A DNA stretch of 64,000 nucleotides from Burkholderia sp. SRS-W-2-2016 (GTDB taxonomy: Bacteria > Pseudomonadota > Gammaproteobacteria > Burkholderiales > Burkholderiaceae), in contig NZ_MSDV01000019.1 of NCBI RefSeq assembly GCF_001931485.1, positions 62,001-126,000 on the forward strand, given 5' to 3'. Below the pieces are notes generated by a model. It did not search any database, was not told the origin of the DNA, and saw only the letters and a list, made by a program, of their open reading frames with translations. How positions within the stretch are numbered: position 1 is the first letter of the stretch; the number at the start of each line of letters is the position of its first letter. Below, in pieces: positions 35,584 through 44,648 of the stretch. A program made the translations under genes and the position numbers.

Positions 35584-36987
35584 ATGCTGCTCGCTTTAGG
35601 CACTTTCATCGTTCCGCTGATCGTCGCATGCGCGATGTTCATGGAAAACGTGGACGGCACGGTCATCGTGACGTCGCTGCCGGTTCTGGCGCGCGATCTC
35701 GGCCACGATCCGATTACCCTGAAGCTCGCGGTCACCGCGTATGTGATCGGCCTCGGCGTATTTATCCCGATCTGCGGCTGGGTCGCCGACCGCTTCGGCT
35801 CGCGCACTGTGTTCCGGACCGCGATCGGCATCTTTATGGCGGGCTCGCTGATGTGCGCGGCCTCCACATCGCTCGATACCTTCGTGGTCGCGCGCTTCGT
35901 GCAAGGGATCGGCGGCGCGCTGATGGTGCCGGTGGGGCGCATCATTATTTTTCGCTCGCTGCCGAAATCCGAATTCATCCGCGCGATGAACTATCTATCG
36001 ATCCCGGCGCTGCTCGGCCCGGTGGTCGGTCCGCCGCTCGGCGGTTTTATCACCACCTATCTGCACTGGCGGCTGATCTTCGTGATCAATCTGCCGATCG
36101 GTCTGCTCGGTATCTGGCTCACCAATAAATACATCTCCAATACGCGCGAGCCGCATCCGGGCCGGCTCGACTGGATCGGCTTCGTGCTGTCGGCGAGCGG
36201 CGCATCGCTGTTTATGCTGGGTTTGTCGCTGGTCGGCGGCGAACTGGTGTCGACCCGCAATTCGGTCGGTATGTGCGTGACCGGTGTCGTGCTATTGCTG
36301 GTCTATGTCGCGTATGCGAATCGCGTCGCGCTGCCGGTACTCGATCTGCGTCTGCTGCGGATTCCGAGTTTTCATGCGAGCGTGGCCGGCGGTTCGTTGT
36401 TTCGTATCGGTCTCGGCGCGGTGCCGTTTCTGTTGCCGCTCGCGTTGCAGGAAGGGCTCGGCATGACCGCGTTTCGCGCCGGCGCAATTACTTGTGCGTC
36501 GGCTTTCGGCTCGATGTTTATGAAGACGATCGCGTCGCGCATCCTCGGCCATTTCGGCTTTCGCACCGTGCTGATGGCCAATGCCGCGTGCGCGGGTCTC
36601 GCGATCATGGTCTATGGACTGTTTTTCCCCGGCACTCCGCATTGGGTTATCTGGTGCGTGGTGCTGGTCGGCGGCTTTTTCCCGTCGCTGCAATTTACCT
36701 CGCTCAATTCGCTGGCTTATGCGGATATTCCGAGCAGCGACGTGGGCCGCGCGACGAGTGTCGCGAGTGTGATCCAGCAGATGTCGCTCGGTCTCGGCGT
36801 AACGATTTCGGGCATCGTGCTGCAGATTTCGCATCATCTGCAGGGCCATCCGAAGATCGTGTTCTCCGATTTCTGGCCCGCGTTTCTGGTGGTCGGCCTG
36901 TTCTCGTTTCTATCGATTCCGATCACCGCGCGGATGCCGCGCGATGCCGGCGACGAGATCGCGCGAGGCAGCCGCGGGCGGGCTTAA
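35584..36987 (+). CDS. MFS drug/metabolite exporter (EmrB/DHA2 type)
   Basis: 467-residue major-facilitator protein with about 14 helices. Motif A (GWVADRFGSRTVF) follows helix 2, and the N-terminal helix carries the acidic DHA2-type segment (MENVDGTVIVTSLP). It probably exports an antibiotic or metabolite by proton antiport. ATG 35584 begins just before helix 1; a longer start is possible. No EmrA-like adaptor is adjacent. Confidence 0.92.
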   Translation: MLLALGTFIVPLIVACAMFMENVDGTVIVTSLPVLARDLGHDPITLKLAVTAYVIGLGVFIPICGWVADRFGSRTVFRTAIGIFMAGSLMCAASTSLDTFVVARFVQGIGGALMVPVGRIIIFRSLPKSEFIRAMNYLSIPALLGPVVGPPLGGFITTYLHWRLIFVINLPIGLLGIWLTNKYISNTREPHPGRLDWIGFVLSASGASLFMLGLSLVGGELVSTRNSVGMCVTGVVLLLVYVAYANRVALPVLDLRLLRIPSFHASVAGGSLFRIGLGAVPFLLPLALQEGLGMTAFRAGAITCASAFGSMFMKTIASRILGHFGFRTVLMANAACAGLAIMVYGLFFPGTPHWVIWCVVLVGGFFPSLQFTSLNSLAYADIPSSDVGRATSVASVIQQMSLGLGVTISGIVLQISHHLQGHPKIVFSDFWPAFLVVGLFSFLSIPITARMPRDAGDEIARGSRGRA

Positions 36988-37107
36988 GCGCCGCTCGCAG
37001 CTTGTCCTGCGCATTCCCGGCGGCTTCGCAAATCCTGACGGCGCGTGTTATAAGCGCAAGACAGCTGAAATCTTCATACGGATTGCGTTGTCATCGTTCA
37101 GGAGGGC

Positions 37108-38835
37108 TTGAAGTTGTTCGGTCACATCAAATCAGCCAGCGGCCTCGCGCTGGTCGCACTCGTCACCGTTTCCAGCGGTTTTCTCCAGCCAACGCCGGCC
37201 GTCGCAAAGACGGCCACCGCCCAGCCGGCCATTCTGACCGGTGCGGCGGTCGCGGTTCCCGACCGCTATAGCGCCGATACCGCCGAGCGGATTTTCAAGG
37301 AAGGCGGCAATGCGGTCGATGCGGCCGTCGCGATTGCCTTTACGCTCGCGGTGACTTATCCGGAAGCGGGCAATATCGGCGGCGGCGGTTTTATGACGCT
37401 GTATGTCGACGGCAAGCCGTACTTTCTCGACTATCGCGAACGCGCGCCGCTCGCGGCCACGAAAAACATGTACCTCGACGATAAAGGCGAAGTCGTGCCG
37501 GGCATGAGCCTCGTCGGTTATCGCGCGGTCGGCGTGCCGGGTACCGTCGATGGAATGTGGCAGGCGCAGCGCCGTTTCGGCAAGCTTCAATGGAAGCAGG
37601 TGCTGGCGCCGGCCATTCACTATGCGCACGACGGCTTCGAGGTCAGCGAGAAATTGCAGGCGCGTCGCGACTCGGCGGCGAAGAGCTTTGCGGGCAAGAC
37701 CAATTTCGATAGCTATTTCGGCAATCTGAAGCAGGGCGTGAACTTCACGCAGCCCGATCTGGCCGCGGTGCTGGAGCGGATTGCGCAGCAGGGCGCGAAA
37801 GATTTCTATACCGGCAAGACCGCCGATCTGATCGCCGCGTCGATGCGCGGCCACGGCCTGATTACCAAGGCCGATCTCGCGCAATACAAGGCGGCGTGGC
37901 GTGAGCCGGTGCAGGCCGAGTGGCGCGGCTATCGCGTGATTACCGCGCCGCCGCCGAGTTCGGGCGGCATCGGCCTCGTGCAGCTGCTGAAGATGAAGGC
38001 GGATCTCGCTGGCGACTTCAAGGGCGTGTCGCTCAATTCCCCGCAATACGTGCATCTGCTCGCGGAGATCGAGAAGCGCGTATTCGCGGATCGCGCGCAG
38101 TATCTCGGCGATCCGGACTTCTATAACGTGCCGGTCGCGCAACTGATCGACGACGCGTATGTCGCGAAGCGTGCGGGCGAGGTCAATCCGAATGCGCCGT
38201 CCGATACGACGAGCGTGCAGGCGGGGCTCGGCACGTCGATGCCGGAGAAAGCGGAGACCACGCATTTTTCGGTGGTCGATAAATGGGGTAACGCGGTATC
38301 GAACACCTATACGCTGAACGGCGCGTTCGGTTCGGGCGTGGTGGTCGATCGCGCGGGCATCGTGCTGAACGACGAGATGGACGACTTCTCGGCCAAGCCG
38401 GGCGCCGCGAATATGTTCGGCGTGGTGGGCAGCGACGCGAATGCGATCGAGCCGAAAAAGCGCCCGCTGTCGTCGATGACGCCGACCATTCTGACCCGCG
38501 ACGGCAAGGTTGTGCTGGTGATCGGCACACCGGGCGGCTCGCGTATCTTTACGTCGATCTTCCAGGTGATCAACAACCTCTACGACTACGAGATGCCGTT
38601 GCCGGATGCGCTTGCCGCGATGCGTTTCCATCATCAGCTATTGCCGGCCAATACGATTTTCTGGGAGCCGTATAAGCCGATCGACGGCGAGCTGGCCAAG
38701 CAGATCGAAGCGAAGGGCTATACGTTGTCGGGGCAGGGGTTCAACGGCGATATCCAGGTGATCAGGATCAACGGCGACAAGCCGGAGCCGGCGGCCGATC
38801 CGCGCGGGCGTGGGGTGGCGCGGGTGGTGAGGTAG
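37108..38835 (+). CDS. ggt: Gamma-glutamyltransferase (periplasmic)
   Basis: 575-residue N-terminal-nucleophile hydrolase that cleaves glutathione and other gamma-glutamyl compounds. A signal peptide (about residues 1-33) precedes the large subunit. Self-cleavage should occur before Thr384 (AE-TTHFSVVDKWGNAVS), the nucleophile of the small subunit. Other hallmarks are GGNAVDAAVAIAFTLAVTYP, GNIGGGGFM, RPLSSMTPT and GTPGGSRI. No ATG is available: TTG 37108 lies only 2 bases after GGAGG, so TTG 37114 (8 bases) may be the true start. Confidence 0.94.
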   Translation: MKLFGHIKSASGLALVALVTVSSGFLQPTPAVAKTATAQPAILTGAAVAVPDRYSADTAERIFKEGGNAVDAAVAIAFTLAVTYPEAGNIGGGGFMTLYVDGKPYFLDYRERAPLAATKNMYLDDKGEVVPGMSLVGYRAVGVPGTVDGMWQAQRRFGKLQWKQVLAPAIHYAHDGFEVSEKLQARRDSAAKSFAGKTNFDSYFGNLKQGVNFTQPDLAAVLERIAQQGAKDFYTGKTADLIAASMRGHGLITKADLAQYKAAWREPVQAEWRGYRVITAPPPSSGGIGLVQLLKMKADLAGDFKGVSLNSPQYVHLLAEIEKRVFADRAQYLGDPDFYNVPVAQLIDDAYVAKRAGEVNPNAPSDTTSVQAGLGTSMPEKAETTHFSVVDKWGNAVSNTYTLNGAFGSGVVVDRAGIVLNDEMDDFSAKPGAANMFGVVGSDANAIEPKKRPLSSMTPTILTRDGKVVLVIGTPGGSRIFTSIFQVINNLYDYEMPLPDALAAMRFHHQLLPANTIFWEPYKPIDGELAKQIEAKGYTLSGQGFNGDIQVIRINGDKPEPAADPRGRGVARVVR

Positions 38836-38842
38836 GAATGCG

Positions 38843-38869
38843 AATGCCGCCGGCTGGCCCGGCGGCATT
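38843..38869. terminator. Hairpin between convergent ggt and fic
   Basis: AATGCCGCCGG pairs perfectly with CCGGCGGCATT around CTGGC, directly after the ggt stop and before the fic stop. There is no long T-run on either side. Confidence 0.65.
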
Positions 38870-38885
38870 ACCGTTGTTGATGCGG

Positions 38886-40088
38886 CTACTCCTGATCGAC
38901 TTCAGGCCATAAGCGCGGAAATAGAAAGCGAAGGCTTTTTAACGGGAGTCCGAATGAAAGATCGCCGCGATGCGAAGGCGAATTCAGCAGGCCGATATCG
39001 AGTAGCGAGCGCGTAATCCGGCGCGCCAGAACATCGCTTACGCCGAGCATCTGATTGAATTCCGCGCGCGTAACGGCGCGCCGCGTGGCCACGAATTCCA
39101 TCGCAAGGCCAGAGGCCTCGGGACGGATAACCGATTTTTCGGAGCCCACCATCCAGGGGTTGGCATCGAGATATCGCAATAGATCGAGCAGGCGATCCGT
39201 TACGCCATCGAATTCGGTCATACGGACCATAAAACGTACCTGGTCCAGGCAGCAGTCGAGAAAGAACTGCGCGAATTTCACCAGACCTTCCTGCGAAAGA
39301 TTGCCTCGACCGTCGAGATCGTTGCGACGGGTCTGATCGGCTTCACTCAATCTTGCGTAATACAGCTCGTGTTCGCGTGCCAGGCCGCGCAGCGGCGACC
39401 AGAGATCATGGGTTAAATCAGCCGCTCGCAACGCGAGATGCGAATGCAGGCGTGCTACCCGGCCATTGCCGTCCGCAAACGGGTGAATCCAGGCCAACCG
39501 ATGATGCGAACAGGCGATCCCAATCAACTGATACTCCTTGATCCGGATACGCGCATAGCGTTTTGCCCATGCGTCGAGTAGCGGCTCGATCATGCCGGGC
39601 TCCGGCGCCAGATGGCGGCCAACGGTAACGTCGATCTGACGAAGCTCACCGGGGACGATTGGTTCGCCTTCGCTGGTAAATCGCTCATCGGCTGGCAGAT
39701 CGGAAAAAAACCGGTCGTGAATAGTGGTTAGCCGTGCCGGTTCAAATAAAGCGGAGACCTCGAGCGAACCCCATTCTTCTTCCAGCGCCGTTTCCGCCGC
39801 AATATGCGCAATTGCCAGGCGCTGTTTTTTTCGTTCGGTATGGTCGGGTGAATAGTCGCGCATCAGGGCGGCCTCGATCTTTGCCGGTGTGGTGTGCTGC
39901 CCTTCGATCTTGTTGGTGTAATACGAATTCATCGCCCGCAACTGCGGTATCAGCGCCAAGGCTAGCGGGGTTCGTTGCACGGCCTGCAATTGCCGGGACG
40001 AATCGACAAGCTCCGCGGTGCGATCGAGCAGGGGATCGAGTACCCGGTCCTCGGGAAACAACGGTTCGAATGAAACGACAGTCGTCAT
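38886..40088 (-). CDS. Fic-domain AMP-transferase with built-in inhibitory motif
   Basis: 400-residue Fic protein. The catalytic motif HPFADGNGRVAR (His202 to Arg213) is canonical, so it should transfer AMP from ATP to a hydroxyl side chain. An N-terminal inhibitory motif T58-NKI-E62-G63 makes it a class II (self-inhibited) Fic. The C-terminal third contains a winged-helix-like segment (TRAEFNQMLGVSDVLARRIT) suited to DNA binding. No separate antitoxin gene flanks it. Its region looks less GC-rich than its neighbours, hinting at acquisition. Its promoter carries paired 12-bp repeats (40098-40211). Confidence 0.9.
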   Translation of the reverse strand: MTTVVSFEPLFPEDRVLDPLLDRTAELVDSSRQLQAVQRTPLALALIPQLRAMNSYYTNKIEGQHTTPAKIEAALMRDYSPDHTERKKQRLAIAHIAAETALEEEWGSLEVSALFEPARLTTIHDRFFSDLPADERFTSEGEPIVPGELRQIDVTVGRHLAPEPGMIEPLLDAWAKRYARIRIKEYQLIGIACSHHRLAWIHPFADGNGRVARLHSHLALRAADLTHDLWSPLRGLAREHELYYARLSEADQTRRNDLDGRGNLSQEGLVKFAQFFLDCCLDQVRFMVRMTEFDGVTDRLLDLLRYLDANPWMVGSEKSVIRPEASGLAMEFVATRRAVTRAEFNQMLGVSDVLARRITRSLLDIGLLNSPSHRGDLSFGLPLKSLRFLFPRLWPEVDQE

Positions 40089-40097
40089 AGCGGACGG

Positions 40098-40211
40098 TAG
40101 GGTTGAATGTAGGGTTCGATGTCCGCGATTTTATACTGTAATTTCTTGATTTGTAATGTATTTTTCTTTTTCCTGTAGGGTTCGATGTAGGGTTGATTGT
40201 AGAGTCGAAAA
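40098..40211. repeat. Two pairs of 12-bp direct repeats flanking the fic promoter
   Basis: TAGGGTTGAATG and TAGGGTTCGATG are tandem at 40098-40121. TAGGGTTCGATG and TAGGGTTGATTG are tandem at 40176-40199, followed by a decayed copy at 40200. The 54 bp between the pairs is very AT-rich and probably holds the fic promoter. The arrangement looks like cooperative binding sites for a regulator, possibly Fic itself. Confidence 0.85.
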
Positions 40212-40225
40212 CCGTCCGTGAGCCC

Positions 40226-40248
40226 TGCTGGCCGCAGCGCGGCCAGCA
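40226..40248 (-). terminator. Hairpin after the HtrA-like gene
   Basis: TGCTGGCCGC pairs with GCGGCCAGCA around a 3-base loop, 7 bp past the protease stop on the minus strand. Only a short T-tract (GGTTTTCG) follows at distance. Confidence 0.5.
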
Positions 40249-40254
40249 AAGCGA

Positions 40255-41304
40255 TCACCCCGCCTGCTCCACCGGCGTCACCGTCAATTCGACCCGCTGC
40301 GCGCCGCGCAGCACGGTCACATTCACCGGCCTGTCGATCCGCGATGCGTCCAGCGTGCGCTGCAGGCTATCCACGTCCTGCACCGGCTGCGCGTCGATCG
40401 CGACGATCGTGTCGTCGGTGCGCAGGCCGCCGAGCGCGGCCGGGCTGCCTTTGACCAGCTCCATCACATGCACGCCGCTGGTCGCGCTCAGACCGAAATA
40501 GCGCTGCACGCGCCGCGATAGCGGCGTGGTGGTGCCGGCCACGCCGATATATGCGCGCCGCACCCGGCCATGCGCAAAGATCTGCATGATTACCCACTTC
40601 GCGGTGTCGATCGCGGTTGCGAAACAGATCGCCTGCGCGCCGGGGATGATCGCCGTATTCACGCCGATCACCTGGCCCGCCGAATTGATCAGCGGCCCGC
40701 CCGAATTGCCCGGATTGAGCGCCGCGTCGGTCTGGATCACGTCGTAAATCATGCGGCCCGAGTTCGAGCGCAGCGATCGGCCGAGCGCGGAAATCACGCC
40801 GGTCGTCACCGTCTGCTGCAGACCGAGCGGATTGCCGACCGCAATCGCGATCTGGCCGGCCCGCAGCTTCGACGAATCGCCCAGATCGACATGCGGCAAC
40901 GGTTCCGGCGAGCCGATCCGCAGTACCGCGAGATCGCTGCCGGGATCGTCGCCGACCAGATCGGCGTCGAATTTCGCGCCGTCGGCAAGCGTCACCTGGA
41001 TATGCGTCGCGCCATGCACGACATGGCTATTGGTCAGCAGATAACCGTCGGGCGTGAATAGAAAACCCGAACCGCTGCCGCCGCGCGCGCCGCGGCCTTG
41101 CGCGGACGGCTCGCCGGGCAGCCGGCGTTCGACCGCGATAAACGCGACCGCCTGCTGCACGCGTTTCAGCGCGCCGATTACGGTGCGCGAGTACGCGTCC
41201 AGCAACGCGTCGTCGTCGGGGTTGAGTAGGGCGGTGGATTGGGGCCCGGGGGCGTCGGCTGCGGCGCTCGTCAGGTCATCGATGAAGCGTGGGCGGCTTC
41301 CCAT
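40255..41304 (-). CDS. HtrA/DegP-like trypsin-type serine protease with one PDZ, no signal peptide
   Basis: 349-residue S1C protease. The catalytic triad is His94 (TNSHVV), Asp124 (GSDLAVLRI) and Ser201 (NPGNSGGPL). A PDZ domain occupies about residues 255-345 (GSPAALGGLRTDDTIVAID). The N-terminus is polar (MGSRPRFIDDLTSAA) with neither a signal peptide nor a membrane anchor, unlike DegP, DegQ or DegS, so a cytoplasmic location is implied unless the start is wrong. GGAG precedes the ATG. Confidence 0.9.
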   Translation of the reverse strand: MGSRPRFIDDLTSAAADAPGPQSTALLNPDDDALLDAYSRTVIGALKRVQQAVAFIAVERRLPGEPSAQGRGARGGSGSGFLFTPDGYLLTNSHVVHGATHIQVTLADGAKFDADLVGDDPGSDLAVLRIGSPEPLPHVDLGDSSKLRAGQIAIAVGNPLGLQQTVTTGVISALGRSLRSNSGRMIYDVIQTDAALNPGNSGGPLINSAGQVIGVNTAIIPGAQAICFATAIDTAKWVIMQIFAHGRVRRAYIGVAGTTTPLSRRVQRYFGLSATSGVHVMELVKGSPAALGGLRTDDTIVAIDAQPVQDVDSLQRTLDASRIDRPVNVTVLRGAQRVELTVTPVEQAG

Positions 41305-41420
41305 TGCGATGCTCCAGATAAACGGGCTGCGAAATGCGGGGCGCCGCGCGGGTTTTCAAGGGTACCCTTAAGCTCATGCCAACCACCCGCCGCCTGTCAC
41401 GCGCCACGGAGACCATCGCT

Positions 41421-41819
41421 ATGTCCGCAGCCGCCTCTTCAGCGTCACCACCCACGCCCGCCGAACCGCGCATCGAATCGCTCAGCGCGATCACCCTCGC
41501 GACCGCCGATATGCGGCGCGCGGTGCCGTTCTATCTGGCGCTCGGCTTTCCGCTTAAATTCGGCGGTCCGCAGGAAGCATTCACCTCGTTCGAATTCGGC
41601 GGCTCGTATCTGAACCTGATCGCCGATCCGCGCGCGCCGGTCAACTGGTGGGGGCGCGTGATCGTCTATGTTTCGGACGTCGATGCGATTTATCGTAGGG
41701 CGCTCGCGGCGGGATTGCAGCCGTCGTTTGAGCCGGCGGATGCGCCGTGGGGCGAGCGCTATTTCCATATCACCGATCCCGACGGCCATGAACTGAGCTT
41801 TGCGCGGCCGCTGCGTTAG
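41421..41819 (+). CDS. VOC-superfamily (glyoxalase/bleomycin-resistance type) protein
   Basis: 132-residue single VOC domain with the beta-alpha-beta-beta-beta pattern: ITLATADMRRAVPFYLALGF, FEFGGSYLNLI, and the C-terminal YFHITDPDGHELSFARPL with a potential metal Glu. ATG 41421 has GGAG nine bases upstream; ATG 41376 would add 15 residues. Substrate unknown; members include lyases, dioxygenases and resistance proteins. Confidence 0.88.
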   Translation: MSAAASSASPPTPAEPRIESLSAITLATADMRRAVPFYLALGFPLKFGGPQEAFTSFEFGGSYLNLIADPRAPVNWWGRVIVYVSDVDAIYRRALAAGLQPSFEPADAPWGERYFHITDPDGHELSFARPLR

Positions 41820-42037
41820 TTTCGGAAGACGCAAGGAGAAGCAAGGAGAAGCAGCGGGAACGCGGGAAGCACCGGCCGCCGCCGGCGGTTTCGGGCGCAA
41901 AACTCGCTATCATGAACATCGCCATAGGCGCGCCCGTTGCGGTAATACGCGTGACACCTCGCGCTTCGATAATCGAAAGCGCCCGCGTCGCGCTCGCCGC
42001 CGCGCGCCATTCCATTCCTGTTGCGAGGAGAGCCGCA

Positions 42038-42964
42038 ATGAAAGAGCCGGACCCGAGATCTGAAGTCGAACTGATGGCGGAGCGGCAGCGCCGTTTCGAG
42101 GAAGACCTGATCGATGCCTACGACGAAGAACTCGAAATGGAAGTCGACGATCGGATCATCGACGGTCCGGGCGGCTTTACCGCCGAGCATCGCGAGGCGC
42201 GCAAGCACTATTTCCGCGAGCTGTTCCGGCTGCAGGGCGAACTGGTCAAGCTGCAGGACTGGATCGTCAAGACCGGCCATCGGCTGGTGGTGATTTTCGA
42301 GGGCCGCGACGCGGCCGGTAAAGGCGGCGCGATCAAGCGCATTACGCAGCGGCTCAATCCGCGCGTATGCCGCGTCGCCGCGCTGCCCGCGCCGAACAAT
42401 CGCGAGCGCACGCAATGGTATTTCCAGCGCTATGTGTCGCATCTGCCCGCTGGCGGCGAAATGGTGCTGTTCGATCGCAGCTGGTATAACCGCGCGGGCG
42501 TCGAGCGCGTGATGAATTTCTGCACCGACGACGAGTACGAAGAGTTTTTCCGCTCGGTGCCCGAGTTCGAAAAGATGCTGGTGCGCAGCGGCGTGCAGAT
42601 TCTCAAGTACTGGTTTTCGATTACCGACGAAGAGCAGGAAATCCGCTTCCAGAACCGTATTCACGATCCGCTCAAGCAGTGGAAACTGAGCCCGATGGAC
42701 CTGGAAAGCCGGCGTCGCTGGGAAGCCTATACGCAGGCAAAAGAGGTAATGCTGCAGCGCTCGCATATTCCGGAGGCGCCGTGGTGGGTCGTACAGGCGG
42801 TCGACAAGAAACGCGCGCGTCTGAACTGCATTCATCATCTGCTCAGCCAGGTGCCGTATCACGAGATCGAGCATCCGCAGATCGAATTGCCGTCGCGTGT
42901 TTATCACGAGGACTATAGCCGTCAGCCGGTGCCGCAGGCGATGATCGTGCCCGACACGTATTGA
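42038..42964 (+). CDS. ppk2: Polyphosphate kinase 2 (PPK2 family)
   Basis: 308-residue P-loop enzyme that transfers phosphate between polyphosphate and nucleotides. Walker A FEGRDAAGKGGAIKRI and the Walker B/lid region LFDRSWYNRAGVERVMNFC are textbook PPK2, and TPRV-equivalent LNPRVCRVAALPAP is present. It starts at ATG 42038 with a strong GCGAGGAG; longer in-frame starts lack homology. Its size fits the single-domain PPK2 classes. It converges on a phosphate transporter across a two-way terminator. Confidence 0.95.
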   Translation: MKEPDPRSEVELMAERQRRFEEDLIDAYDEELEMEVDDRIIDGPGGFTAEHREARKHYFRELFRLQGELVKLQDWIVKTGHRLVVIFEGRDAAGKGGAIKRITQRLNPRVCRVAALPAPNNRERTQWYFQRYVSHLPAGGEMVLFDRSWYNRAGVERVMNFCTDDEYEEFFRSVPEFEKMLVRSGVQILKYWFSITDEEQEIRFQNRIHDPLKQWKLSPMDLESRRRWEAYTQAKEVMLQRSHIPEAPWWVVQAVDKKRARLNCIHHLLSQVPYHEIEHPQIELPSRVYHEDYSRQPVPQAMIVPDTY

Positions 42965-42998
42965 TCGCGAGCCGCTTACGCATAGCGCGGCGGCCCAA

Positions 42999-43035
42999 TA
43001 AAAAAGCGCGGTACATAAAGTACCGCGCTTTTTTT
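42999..43035. terminator. Bidirectional intrinsic terminator between ppk2 and pit
   Basis: A-rich AAAAAGCGCGGTAC pairs with GTACCGCGCTTTTTTT around ATAAA, giving a T-run on both strands. It serves both convergent genes. Confidence 0.95.
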
Positions 43036-43061
43036 GTCCTTGAATCTACGCGTATCCGCGC

Positions 43062-44648
43062 CTAGAACACCGTGCGGAATACCCAGTACAACCCGGCCGC
43101 GAGCCCGATCGACGCGGGCAGCGTCAGCACCCAGGCGAGCAGCAGACTGCGCACCGTGCCCCATTGCAGACCCGAACCGTTGGCGGCCATCGTGCCGGCC
43201 ACGCCGGACGACAGCACATGGGTCGTCGATACCGGCAGGCCATAGACGTCGGCGGCGCCGATCGTCACCATCGCGACGACTTCGGCGGCCGCGCCTTGCC
43301 CATAGGTCAGATGCTGCTTGCCGATCTTCTCGCCGACCGTCACGACGATGCGCTTCCAGCCGACCATCGTGCCGAGCCCCAGCGCGATCGCCACCGCGAC
43401 TTTGACCCATGTCGGAATGAATTTGGTCGCGCCGTCGATCTGCTTTCTGAAGTTGCCGATCACCTTCGCGTCCTCTGGCGAGAACTGCGGCTGATTGGCC
43501 TTTTGCATCAGACGAATCGCCTCGGACGTCACATACATGTTGTTGCGCACGTTATCGACCACGCTCTGCGGCACCGCGGCCATCGAGCCATACGAGGCCA
43601 CCTGCTGGCCGATCTGCGCGGTCAATTGCTGCAGTGCCGGCAGCGTGGCGGGCGTCAGCTGCCGGGTGCGCACGAATTCCTCGACATCGGCACGCGGATT
43701 CGCGGAAGGCGCGGCGCCCTGGGTGTGGCGGGCGAGCGTCGCCGACGTCTGCTGCGCGACCGCGACGAAGTTCTGCGTCTGCTCCGCGGTGACCGCCTTG
43801 TTCAGCGCATACGCGGTGGGCACCGTGCCGATCAGGATCAGCATGATCAGGCCCATGCCTTTCTGGCCGTCGTTCGAACCGTGCGCGAACGACACGCCGG
43901 TGCAGGTCAGAATCAGCAGGCAGCGAATCCAGAACGGCGGCGGCTCCTTGCCTTTGGGTTCGGCATACAGCGCCGGCACCCGCACCACCGCCTTGAGAAT
44001 CAGCAGCAACAGACCGGCGAGCAGAAAGCCGATCAGCGGCGAGAACAGCAGCGACTTGCCGACACCGAGCGCCTGATTCCAGTCGACCCCGCTGGTGCCG
44101 TTCGCGCCATGCAGCATCTGATTCATCAGACCGACGCCGATGATCGAGCCGATCAGCGTGTGCGAGCTCGACGAGGGCAGGCCGAAATACCAGGTGCCGA
44201 GATTCCAGATGATCGCGGCGATCAGCAGTGCGAACACCATCGCGAAGCCGGCGCTGCTGCCGACCTGCAAAATCAGTTCGACCGGCAGCAGTTGCAGGAT
44301 GCCGAAGGCGACCGCGCCGCTCGAAGTCAGCACGCCGAGAAAATTCCACGCGCCCGACCAGACCACTGCGAGATTGGGCGTCAGCGAATGGGTATAGATC
44401 ACGGTGGCGACCGCGTTGGCCGTATCGTGAAAGCCGTTGACGAACTCGAAGCCGAGCGCGATCAGCAGCGCGACTCCCAATAGCAGATACGGCAACACCG
44501 AGCTTTCGCGAACGGGCTGCAAATCGTCGAGGAGATGGACCGCGCAATATACGACGCCGCCCGCCAGCAGGGCCAGAAAGATAAACAGTCCGAAGTTACG
44601 CCCTTTGCCGCTAGCGGCGCCGGGTTGCGGATACGAAAGTTCCGGCAT
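43062..44648 (-). CDS. pit: Low-affinity inorganic phosphate transporter (Pit family)
   Basis: 528-residue inner-membrane Pit permease. The duplicated family motif is visible: GFEFVNGFHDTANAVAT in the N-terminal half, and SFAHGSNDGQKGMG in the middle, with VSTTHVLSSGV and SSSSHTLIG gating segments. About ten helices surround a central hydrophilic loop (about residues 280-405). It imports metal-phosphate by proton symport. The neighbouring ppk2 and CHAD genes suggest linkage to polyphosphate storage. Confidence 0.94.
   Translation of the reverse strand: MPELSYPQPGAASGKGRNFGLFIFLALLAGGVVYCAVHLLDDLQPVRESSVLPYLLLGVALLIALGFEFVNGFHDTANAVATVIYTHSLTPNLAVVWSGAWNFLGVLTSSGAVAFGILQLLPVELILQVGSSAGFAMVFALLIAAIIWNLGTWYFGLPSSSSHTLIGSIIGVGLMNQMLHGANGTSGVDWNQALGVGKSLLFSPLIGFLLAGLLLLILKAVVRVPALYAEPKGKEPPPFWIRCLLILTCTGVSFAHGSNDGQKGMGLIMLILIGTVPTAYALNKAVTAEQTQNFVAVAQQTSATLARHTQGAAPSANPRADVEEFVRTRQLTPATLPALQQLTAQIGQQVASYGSMAAVPQSVVDNVRNNMYVTSEAIRLMQKANQPQFSPEDAKVIGNFRKQIDGATKFIPTWVKVAVAIALGLGTMVGWKRIVVTVGEKIGKQHLTYGQGAAAEVVAMVTIGAADVYGLPVSTTHVLSSGVAGTMAANGSGLQWGTVRSLLLAWVLTLPASIGLAAGLYWVFRTVF

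Noticed and set aside
38886..40211. Fic plus repeats as a full toxin-antitoxin or plasmid iteron origin
   Set aside because: No antitoxin or replication gene is adjacent; the inhibitory motif is inside the Fic protein and the repeats are better read as promoter sites.
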